In this document: positions 1-6,383 of the stretch, piece after piece | Numbering within the stretch: position 1 is the first letter of the stretch | How the letters are laid out: every line of letters begins with the position of its first letter | Origin: Massilia sp. 9096 | GTDB lineage: Bacteria; Pseudomonadota; Gammaproteobacteria; Burkholderiales; Burkholderiaceae_D | Length of the DNA: 64,000 bases | NCBI RefSeq assembly: GCF_000745265.1 | Contig: NZ_JQNN01000001.1 | Span: 1,612,001-1,676,000, forward strand | Direction of reading: 5' to 3' | The notes under the pieces: model-generated | What the model was told of the DNA's origin: nothing | The model's database searches: none | Seen by the model: only the letters and a program-made list of their open reading frames with translations | Position numbers and translations under genes: made by a program

Positions 1-244
1 GCTTGCGCGGGCGGCTGGACCCCGCCCGCGCTCCCCGCCGCCGCGCGCTGGTGCGAGCGGGCGGCATCGAACTGCGCCGTATCGGTGGCGCGCTGCAGCA
101 GCAAGTCCGCGACTGCGCGCCGGCGCGGCGCGTCCGTCTGTGCCGACCGGGCGATAGCCGCCGGCCGTGCAGCAGCAGCCGCGGCCGCGGCCAGGTCCGG
201 CGCCGAGCCGCTTTCCGCGAAATCCTGGAGCAATTGGGTTTTCA
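1..244 (-). CDS. hypothetical protein, N-terminal part (runs off left edge)
   Basis: An open frame on the minus strand begins with ATG at 244 and stays open to the window edge, giving 81 codons (starts MKTQLLQDFAESG). It is rich in Ala, Gln and Arg, with a run of eight Ala near residue 20. I see no signal peptide, membrane segment or recognisable domain in the visible part. A weak AGCAGG lies directly before the ATG. It is divergent from xthA with about 190 bp between. The family is not recognised; the start and even the reality of the gene are uncertain because only the N-terminus is visible. Confidence 0.4.
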
Positions 245-431
245 TCCTGCTGCGCAGTCTACCGGATCGCACGGCGCGCCGCAGCGCGTTCCGTGCGTAA
301 GCGCAACGCTCAGCCGTAAGCGATGCCCGGCCGGCGCCCGATCGCCGCGGCATTGGCGCGCGTGTGGCAACCGAACCATTCTGCCGTCACAATAGCGGCA
401 AAGACAACATTCTCAAGAGATCGGAGCCCCC

Positions 432-1223
432 ATGCGCATCGCCACCTTCAACATCAACGGCATCGGCGCCCGCCTGCCCGCCCTGCTCGAATGGCTAGCC
501 GAAACCAGGCCCGACGTCGCCTGCCTGCAGGAGCTCAAGGCGCCCCAGGAAAAATTTCCTGAGATGGAGATCCGCGCCGCCGGCTACACACCCCTCTGGC
601 ACGGGCAGAAAAGCTGGAACGGCGTGGCGATCCTCACGCGCACCGACAGCGTCGGCGAGCCGCAGGAGCTGCAGCGCGGCCTGCCCGGCGACCCCGAGGA
701 CGAGCAGAGCCGCTATCTCGAAGCCGCCGTCAACGGCGTGCTGGTCGCCTGCCTGTATCTCCCCAACGGCAACCCGGCGCCGGGTCCCAAGTTCGACTAC
801 AAGCTGAAATGGTTCGCGCGCCTGCACGCGCGCGCACAGGAACTGATCGATTCGGGCGCGCCGGTGGTGATGTGCGGCGACTACAACGTGATCCCGACCG
901 ATCTCGACGTCTACAAGCCCGAGCGCTGGGTCGACGACGCCCTGTTCCGCCCCGAGTCGCGCGCGGCCTTCCACAAACTGATCGAACAGGGCTGGCTCGA
1001 TGCCTTGCGCGCCACGCACCCGGACGAGGTGATCTACACGTTCTGGGATTACTTCCGCAACGCCTACGGCCGCAATGCCGGCATCCGCATCGACCACCTC
1101 CTGCTCAGCCCGGCGCTGGCGCCGCATTTGCAGTCGTCCGGCGTCGACCGCGAGGTGCGCGGGCGCGAAAAGCCGAGCGACCACGCACCGACCTGGATCG
1201 AACTGGACTGGCCGGCCCAGTGA
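432..1223 (+). CDS. xthA: exodeoxyribonuclease III
   Basis: The 263-residue protein is an endonuclease/exonuclease/phosphatase-family enzyme of the ExoIII (AP endonuclease) type, acting in cytoplasmic base-excision repair by cutting 5' to abasic sites and removing 3' blocking groups. Visible signatures in order are the start MRIATFNINGIGAR (metal-binding Asn), CLQELKA (metal-binding Glu), CGDYNVIPTDLD (catalytic Asp and Asn), and the C-terminal RIDHLLLSP and SDHAPTW, which carries the catalytic Asp-His pair. Length matches the family. GGAG lies about 7 bp before the ATG. It appears to be a single-gene unit facing a convergent PEP-CTERM gene. Confidence 0.95.
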   Translation: MRIATFNINGIGARLPALLEWLAETRPDVACLQELKAPQEKFPEMEIRAAGYTPLWHGQKSWNGVAILTRTDSVGEPQELQRGLPGDPEDEQSRYLEAAVNGVLVACLYLPNGNPAPGPKFDYKLKWFARLHARAQELIDSGAPVVMCGDYNVIPTDLDVYKPERWVDDALFRPESRAAFHKLIEQGWLDALRATHPDEVIYTFWDYFRNAYGRNAGIRIDHLLLSPALAPHLQSSGVDREVRGREKPSDHAPTWIELDWPAQ

Positions 1224-1251
1224 GGGCCTCGCGCCGCCCCGGCGCCGCCGC

Positions 1252-1773
1252 TCAGCGCTTGCGGCGGCGCACGACGGCCGCGGCGCCCAGCCCCAGCCCC
1301 AGCAGCGCGACGCTGGCCGGCTCGGGCACGGCGCCGACCTGCGCGCTGATAACCCGGTCGATGTCCGATACGCCGGCGTAATAGGTCTGCAATTGCGGAG
1401 AAAGATTGATGACCAGCGAATCGGCGGGGTAATCCCAGCTCACGCCAAGATAGTAGCGGTAGCCGGTGTCGAACGAACCGTCCAGCAGCCAGTCGTTACG
1501 CACGCCGGCGATGTTGGTCGTGTTCCCGCCCGGGACTTGCACAGTCGCTTTCCAGACCCAGCCGAGGTGGTCATTGCCGTAGGCGTCACCGGAAAGCATG
1601 CCGTTCACGCCCAGCAACTCGGCGTAGCCATCGGCGAAGGTCAGGTCGCCGTCGAAGGTCGCGCCGGACTGCATGGTCTCGTGCAGGTGCGCGATCACGC
1701 TCGCGGACGCGCTCGTGCAGGCGAGCGCCGCGGCGCTCAGGGTCAACAGGGGCAGGATGCGGGACAGTTTCAT
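1252..1773 (-). CDS. PEP-CTERM sorting domain-containing protein
   Basis: A 173-residue exported protein. It has an N-terminal signal peptide (MKLSRILPLLTLSAAALA, then Ala-rich to about residue 24). The C-terminal tail is the tripartite PEP-CTERM signal: VPEPASVALLGLGLGAAAVV followed by the basic cluster RRRKR. Such proteins are recognised by the EpsH-type exosortase and are usually surface or exopolysaccharide associated. The mature part shows no recognised domain. I chose the ATG at 1773 over two upstream in-frame ATGs because GATGAGGCG lies just before it and because the candidate sigma-54 promoter then gives a leader of about 25 nt. No exosortase gene is in the window. Confidence 0.85.
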   Translation of the reverse strand: MKLSRILPLLTLSAAALACTSASASVIAHLHETMQSGATFDGDLTFADGYAELLGVNGMLSGDAYGNDHLGWVWKATVQVPGGNTTNIAGVRNDWLLDGSFDTGYRYYLGVSWDYPADSLVINLSPQLQTYYAGVSDIDRVISAQVGAVPEPASVALLGLGLGAAAVVRRRKR

Positions 1774-1807
1774 GGGACGCCTCATCGAAAAGTGATGCGT
1801 TCCATAA

Positions 1808-1823
1808 AGCAATTAGCATGCCT
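1808..1823 (-). promoter_or_regulatory. candidate sigma-54 (-24/-12) promoter of the PEP-CTERM gene
   Basis: On the minus strand the sequence reads AGGCATGCTAATTGCT. It fits the RpoN consensus TGGCACG-N4-TTGCW: the invariant GG and GC are separated by exactly 10 nt, with TTGC at the -12 side. The predicted start is about 25 nt before the ATG at 1773. PEP-CTERM genes in floc- and exopolysaccharide-forming betaproteobacteria are known to be RpoN/PrsR controlled, so the context agrees. Confidence 0.6.
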
Positions 1824-1832
1824 AAAGGAAAG

Positions 1833-1850
1833 TATTGATTGGAATCAATA
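1833..1850. promoter_or_regulatory. 8-bp-arm palindrome, possible enhancer-binding-protein site
   Basis: TATTGATT-GG-AATCAATA is a perfect inverted repeat with a 2-bp spacer. It lies about 10 bp upstream of the -24 box of the candidate sigma-54 promoter and 60 bp before the PEP-CTERM start. It is AT-rich against a very GC-rich background. A PrsR-like activator site is a reasonable guess; the closeness to the core promoter is unusual for a sigma-54 enhancer site. Confidence 0.45.
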
Positions 1851-1915
1851 TCTTGAGGCGAAGCGCACGACGCTCGCCTGCGCCACTGTAAGGAATCTCG
1901 ACGGGCCGCAGCGCA

Positions 1916-2536
1916 TCAACGCGGCACCAGCAGCACGCCGCCCAAGCGCATGGCCGCTTCGGTGACGACGTCGATGGCGGGGGTGTAGTCGTCCTCGATC
2001 CAGCGCAAAGCGATGTGCATGACGCCGCCGACCAGTCCAGCCAGCAGCAGCGGATCGGTCTTCGCGCCCTCGGCCCCGAGGATCTGGCCGACCTGGTCGC
2101 CGATCGAGCGCAGCGACGCGTCGAAGGCCTTGTCGACCGCGCGGCTGACCCCGCGGATCTCGACCAGGAACACGCGCGCGGAACGCGGATCGCGCTGCAG
2201 CGCCGCGAAATAAGTCGTCAGCATGGCGCGGCCGCGCGCGTCGTGGTTGGCGCCGGCGGCTTCCGCCGCGGCCACCATCTCGCCGTGCACGGCGGACGTC
2301 ACCGCGTTGTAGGAGGCGAGCAGCAACTCCTCGCTGTTGGCGAAGGATTCGTAGAAATAGCGTTCGGTCAGGCCGGCGGCTTCGCACACGGCCTTGACGG
2401 TGGCCTGACGGTAGCCGCGTTCGCCATACACGGCGATCGCTGCGGCGATCAATTGGTTGCGCCGTTGCGCGCGCCGTTCGTCCTGCGGCACGCCGCGATA
2501 GGGACGCGGCTGGACGGGAGGGGTATCTGGAGGCAT
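1916..2536 (-). CDS. TetR/AcrR family transcriptional regulator
   Basis: A 206-residue regulator. The N-terminal helix-turn-helix covers about residues 25-70 (NQLIAAAIAVYGERGY then TVKAVCEAAGLTERYFYESF), the typical TetR form in which YFYESFANSEEL closes the DNA-binding domain. The remaining helices form the ligand pocket and dimer surface. I start at the ATG at 2536, which has AGAGGG immediately before it; a longer frame would run through the intergenic region. It is divergent from the monooxygenase operon with 79 bp between, in which sits an 18-bp perfect palindrome, so it is probably the local repressor. The arrangement resembles mycobacterial EthR-EthA. Confidence 0.88.
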   Translation of the reverse strand: MPPDTPPVQPRPYRGVPQDERRAQRRNQLIAAAIAVYGERGYRQATVKAVCEAAGLTERYFYESFANSEELLLASYNAVTSAVHGEMVAAAEAAGANHDARGRAMLTTYFAALQRDPRSARVFLVEIRGVSRAVDKAFDASLRSIGDQVGQILGAEGAKTDPLLLAGLVGGVMHIALRWIEDDYTPAIDVVTEAAMRLGGVLLVPR

Positions 2537-2573
2537 CCCTCTGTTTTCGCACAAATTGTTGCCCGAAGATTTG

Positions 2574-2591
2574 TGACAATGTACAGTGTCA
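2574..2591. promoter_or_regulatory. probable TetR operator
   Basis: TGACAATGTACAGTGTCA is an inverted repeat of form TGACA-N-TGTACA-N-TGTCA, perfect except for the two N positions. It lies in the intergenic region between the divergent TetR gene and the monooxygenase operon, 38 bp from the first and 24 bp from the second. TetR dimers bind such sites. An in-frame GTG at 2586 for the monooxygenase would fall inside it, which argues for the ATG at 2616. Confidence 0.7.
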
Positions 2592-2615
2592 ACCACAAGA
2601 ACACTACGAGACACC

Positions 2616-4088
2616 ATGCAAGACCTTTCCCGGCCCGAGATACTGGATGTGCTGATCGTCGGCGCCGGCCTGTCCGGCATCGGCGCCGCCTGGCATCTGC
2701 AGCGGCGCTGCCCCGGCAAGACCTACGCCATCCTGGAAGCGCGCGCCGCCATCGGCGGCACCTGGGACCTGTTCCGCTATCCCGGCGTGCGTTCGGACTC
2801 CGACATGTACACGCTCGGCTACGGCTTCCAGCCCTGGACGGCCGGCAAGGCGATCGCCGACGGCCCTTCGATCCGCGACTACATCGCCGAGACCGCGCGC
2901 AGGAGCGGCATCGACCGCCACATCCGCTTCGGGCACAAGGTCACGGGCGCGCACTGGTCGAGCCAGGACGCCTGCTGGACGATCGAGGTGGACCACGCCG
3001 GTACGCTCGAGGTCATCCGCGCGCGCTTTCTCAGCATGTGCAGCGGCTACTACAGCTACGACGAAGCCCACCGCCCGCAATTCGACGGCGAAGACGCGTT
3101 CCGCGGACGCATCGTGCAACCGCAGTTCTGGCCGCAGGACCTCGACTACGCCGGCAAGCGCGTGGTGGTGGTCGGCAGCGGCGCCACCGCGGTCACGCTG
3201 GTGCCGGCGATGGCCCGGCAGGCGGCGCACGTCACGATGCTGCAGCGCTCGCCGACCTACGTGGTCAGCCGGCCGTCCGAGTATCGCTTCGCGCGCCGCC
3301 TGCGCCGCTGGTTCCCGCCGCGCGTCGCGTACGCGCTGACGCGCTGGCGCGTGATCGTCGAGAGCATGCTGCTGTACCGGGTGGCGCGCAGCAAGCCGGC
3401 GCTGGCGAAGGAAAAGATCGTCGCCATGGCGCGCCGCCAGCTGGGCCGCGACTACGACGTCGCCACCCACTTCACGCCGGACTACGACCCGTGGGACCAG
3501 CGCGTGTGCGTGGTCCCGGACGGCGACCTGTTCAAGGCCATCCGCAAGGGCCAGGCCTCGGTCGTCACCGACCACGTCGAGCGCTTCACCGAGACCGGCA
3601 TCCGCCTGCGCTCGGGCCAGGAACTGGCGGCCGACGTGGTGGTGCTGGCCACCGGCCTGAAGATCAGGGTGCTGGGCGGGGTCGCGATCACGGTCGACGG
3701 CAAGCCCTTCCACGCCAACGATTCGATGTCGTACAAGGGCATGATGCTCAGCGGCTTGCCGAACTGCGTGATGACCTTCGGCTACACCAACGCCTCGTGG
3801 ACGCTCAAGGCCGACCTCACCGCCGGCTACGTGTGCCGGCTGCTGCGCTACATGGACCGCAAGGGCCTGGCGATCGCCGTGCCGCGGCGCGAGACCGATG
3901 TCACGCCGGAACCGTTCCTGAGCTTCAGCTCGGGCTACGTGCAGCGCGCCAGGAACGTGTTGCCGCAGCAGGGTTCGCGCCGGCCATGGCAGGTCTACCA
4001 GAACTATTTCCAGGACATGTTCACGATCCGCTACGGCCGCATCGCCGACGGCGTCATGCACTTCGGCAGAAAAGGAGTCTTGCCTTGA
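2616..4088 (+). CDS. flavin-containing monooxygenase, EthA/Baeyer-Villiger type
   Basis: A 490-residue FAD/NADPH enzyme predicted to insert oxygen next to a carbonyl or oxidise a heteroatom. The N-terminal Rossmann motif is GAGLSG (residues 16-21), followed by an acidic strand end and GGTWDLFRYPGVRSDSDMY, typical of the EthA group. A second Rossmann motif, VVVVGSGATAVTLVPAMA, should bind NADPH. Between them lies the Baeyer-Villiger fingerprint in altered form: F162-R-G164-R-I-V-Q168-P-Q-F-W172. The usual His is Gln. The stop codon overlaps the TTG start of the next gene. The operon (monooxygenase, dehydrogenase, hydrolase) suggests ketone to ester to acid plus alcohol chemistry. Confidence 0.88.
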   Translation: MQDLSRPEILDVLIVGAGLSGIGAAWHLQRRCPGKTYAILEARAAIGGTWDLFRYPGVRSDSDMYTLGYGFQPWTAGKAIADGPSIRDYIAETARRSGIDRHIRFGHKVTGAHWSSQDACWTIEVDHAGTLEVIRARFLSMCSGYYSYDEAHRPQFDGEDAFRGRIVQPQFWPQDLDYAGKRVVVVGSGATAVTLVPAMARQAAHVTMLQRSPTYVVSRPSEYRFARRLRRWFPPRVAYALTRWRVIVESMLLYRVARSKPALAKEKIVAMARRQLGRDYDVATHFTPDYDPWDQRVCVVPDGDLFKAIRKGQASVVTDHVERFTETGIRLRSGQELAADVVVLATGLKIRVLGGVAITVDGKPFHANDSMSYKGMMLSGLPNCVMTFGYTNASWTLKADLTAGYVCRLLRYMDRKGLAIAVPRRETDVTPEPFLSFSSGYVQRARNVLPQQGSRRPWQVYQNYFQDMFTIRYGRIADGVMHFGRKGVLP

Positions 4089-4894
4089 ATTTGAAGAATC
4101 GGGTCGCCGTGATCACCGGCGCCGGCAGCGGCATCGGCCGCGCCACCGCCTATGCGCTGGCCAAGCGCGGCTGCCACCTGGCGCTGGCCGACATCGACGA
4201 CGCCTCGGCCAAGGCCAGCGCCGTGGGCGCGCGCGAGTTCGGCGTGCGCGCCAGCAGCCACCGCCTCGACGTCGCCGACCGCGCCGCGGCGGCCGCGCTG
4301 CCGCAGGCGGTGCTGCAAGCGCATGGCCGGGTCGACCTGCTGATCAACAACGCCGGCGTGGCGCTGGGCGGCACCTTCGAGCAGGTCGGCGAACAGGATT
4401 TCGACTGGCTCATGGAAATCAATTTCGGCGGCGTGGTGCGCATGACGCGCGCCTTCCTGCCGCACCTGCACGACAGCGACGACGCCCGCATCGTCAACGT
4501 CTCGAGCATCTACGGCATCATCACGCCGCCCGGCCAGGCCGCCTACTCGGCCAGCAAGTTCGCGGTGCGCGGCTTTTCCAACGTGCTGCGCCACGAGCTC
4601 GAAGGCAGCAGGGTCGCGGTCTCGGTGGTGCATCCGGGCGGGGTCGCCACGTCGATCGCCAGGAACGCGCGCGTGCCCGCCGGCGCCCCGGTCGAGGAGG
4701 TCGAGCGCGGCCGCAAGGTGATGCAAACGCTGCTGCGCATGCCGCCCGAGCAGGCCGGCGAGATCATCGTGCGCGGCATCGAGAAGCGCCGCGCGCGCAT
4801 TCTGGTTGGCAGCGACGCCAAGGCCGCGGCCTTGCTCGAGCGCCTGGCCCCGGTCGGCTACTGGAACCTGCTGAAGAAGGTGATCAAGCGATGA
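4085..4894 (+). CDS. SDR family NAD(P)-dependent oxidoreductase
   Basis: A 269-residue classical short-chain dehydrogenase. The cofactor motif TGAGSGIG is near residue 11, NNAG near residue 90, catalytic Ser at 140/141 (VNVSSIYG) and Y154-x3-K158 in AAYSASK. The start is TTG at 4085, sharing bases with the monooxygenase stop (TTGA). A strong AAGGAG at 4072-4077 with 7-nt spacing decides this start; no ATG is available before the cofactor motif. In the operon it could make the ketone substrate from an alcohol or reduce a product. Its end overlaps the next gene by ATGA. Confidence 0.9.
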   Translation: MNLKNRVAVITGAGSGIGRATAYALAKRGCHLALADIDDASAKASAVGAREFGVRASSHRLDVADRAAAAALPQAVLQAHGRVDLLINNAGVALGGTFEQVGEQDFDWLMEINFGGVVRMTRAFLPHLHDSDDARIVNVSSIYGIITPPGQAAYSASKFAVRGFSNVLRHELEGSRVAVSVVHPGGVATSIARNARVPAGAPVEEVERGRKVMQTLLRMPPEQAGEIIVRGIEKRRARILVGSDAKAAALLERLAPVGYWNLLKKVIKR

Positions 4895-5886
4895 GTCCAT
4901 TTGCGATCACCCTGCTGTCGATCGCCGGCGTGGTGCTGGCCGTCGCGCTGATGCTTGCGCTGTTCACCGCCTGGACCGCGCGCAAGATCGAAGCGGCGCT
5001 GCCGCCCAAGGGCCGCTGGATCGAAGCCGGGATCTCGCGCCTGCACGTGCGCGAGGCGGGCCCCGAGGGCGCCCCGCCGATCGTCATGATCCACGGCCTG
5101 GCCGGACAATCCTCGCACTTCACCTACGGCGTGGTCCCGCGCCTGAAGGAACGGTTTCGCACGGTGGCGCTTGACCGGCCCGGCGCCGGCTACTCGCCGC
5201 GCGACCCCAAGGCGCCGGCCGACCTGCGCGTGCAGGCCGACGCCATCGCCGCGCTGATCGGCCAGCTCGGACTGGGGCGGCCGCTGGTGGTCGGCCACTC
5301 GCTGGGCGGCGCGATCGCGCTGGCGCTCGCGCTGGACCACCCGGACAAGGTCGCCGGCCTGGCCCTGCTCGCGCCGCTGACCCACACGCAGGACGCGCCC
5401 CCGGACGTGTTCAAGGGCTTGTCGATCCGGTCGCCGCTGCTGCGCCGCCTGGTCGCGTGGACGCTGATGGTGCCCTCGTCGATCAGGAACAGCAAGGCGA
5501 CGCTGGCCCAGGTGTTCGGCCCGGACCCGGTGCCGAACGATTTCGCCACGCGCGGCGGCGGCCTGCTCGGCTTGCGCCCCAAGGCCTTCATCGGCGCCTC
5601 GCGCGACCTGCAGGCGCTGCCGGACTATCTGCCGCAGCAGCAGGCCCGCTACGCAAGCTTGAGCGTCCCGCTGCGCGTGCTGTACGGCCGCGGCGACCGC
5701 ATTCTCGATTGGCGCAACAACGGCCAGGCCCTGGTCGACAAGCTACCCGGCGCCACCTTGACGCTGATCGAAGGCGGCCACATGCTGCCGGTGACGCATC
5801 CGCAGCAGTGCGCCGATTTCATCGAGGAAGCCGCGCGCGCCTGCGCCGGCGCGATGCAAGGCGTGCCGCGCGCGGCGGCGCGCTGA
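4891..5886 (+). CDS. alpha/beta-fold hydrolase with N-terminal membrane anchor
   Basis: A 331-residue hydrolase. Residues 5-28 form one hydrophobic segment (LLSIAGVVLAVALMLALFTAW), so it is probably anchored in the inner membrane. The oxyanion strand ends in MIHGLAG, the nucleophile elbow is GHSLGG, the acid is in LYGRGDRILD and the catalytic His in GGHMLPVTHP. It overlaps the SDR by four bases (ATGA), so it is translationally coupled. As the third gene of the monooxygenase operon it is the natural candidate for hydrolysing the ester formed by the monooxygenase. The substrate is unknown. Confidence 0.88.
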   Translation: MSPFAITLLSIAGVVLAVALMLALFTAWTARKIEAALPPKGRWIEAGISRLHVREAGPEGAPPIVMIHGLAGQSSHFTYGVVPRLKERFRTVALDRPGAGYSPRDPKAPADLRVQADAIAALIGQLGLGRPLVVGHSLGGAIALALALDHPDKVAGLALLAPLTHTQDAPPDVFKGLSIRSPLLRRLVAWTLMVPSSIRNSKATLAQVFGPDPVPNDFATRGGGLLGLRPKAFIGASRDLQALPDYLPQQQARYASLSVPLRVLYGRGDRILDWRNNGQALVDKLPGATLTLIEGGHMLPVTHPQQCADFIEEAARACAGAMQGVPRAAAR

Positions 5887-5900
5887 GCTACACTGCGGGC

Positions 5901-6308
5901 ATGAACGATGTCCCCGAACTGAGCACGAACCTCGGCGCCCTGGTCCGCTTCCTGATCGGCGCCGGCGCCGTCTCGGCCTTGATCGGCGTGGCGCTAGGTG
6001 CGTTCGGGGCGCACGGCTTGAAAAAGCGCCTGACGCCGGACATGCTGGCCGTGTTCGAGATCGGCGTGCGCTACCAGCTCTACCACGCCCTCGCCCTGGT
6101 GGCGCTCGGGGCCGCCCTGCCGCATCTGGCGCCGGCGCCGATGCGCTGGGCCGGCATCCTGTTGGTGGCCGGCACCGTGGTGTTTTCCGGGTCCCTGTAC
6201 GTGCTGGCGCTGTCCGGCCGGCGCTGGCTGGGCGCGGTCACGCCGTTCGGCGGGCTGGCCTTGCTGGCCGGCTGGGCCTGCGTCATCCGGGCCGCCGCCG
6301 GCGCGTGA
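5901..6308 (+). CDS. DUF423 family inner-membrane protein
   Basis: A 135-residue protein with four hydrophobic segments, belonging to the DUF423 (YgdD-like) family. Marker sequences are GVALGAFGAHGLKKRL, the stretch GVRYQLYHALALVALG and the glycine-rich end TPFGGLALLAGW. Function is unknown for the family. I start at the ATG at 5901, 15 bp after the hydrolase stop; TACACT just upstream could be a -10 of its own. It converges on the hybrid kinase gene with 75 bp between. Confidence 0.88.
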   Translation: MNDVPELSTNLGALVRFLIGAGAVSALIGVALGAFGAHGLKKRLTPDMLAVFEIGVRYQLYHALALVALGAALPHLAPAPMRWAGILLVAGTVVFSGSLYVLALSGRRWLGAVTPFGGLALLAGWACVIRAAAGA

Positions 6309-6383
6309 CAGCTGGTGTAGGCTTGGCCAAGAACCCCTTCGACGACAGCACCTGCAAGTGCGACCGGCGCCGCGAGTAGCGCT

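Noticed and set aside
2586..2615. GTG at 2586 as the monooxygenase start
   Set aside because: It lies inside the TetR palindrome and has no ribosome site; ATG 2616 is closer to the FAD motif as in relatives.
2015..4084. A long plus-strand frame running into the SDR gene, which could suggest a fusion protein
   Set aside because: Everything before 4085 in that frame is a shadow of the TetR and monooxygenase genes; the SDR has its own TTG start with AAGGAG.
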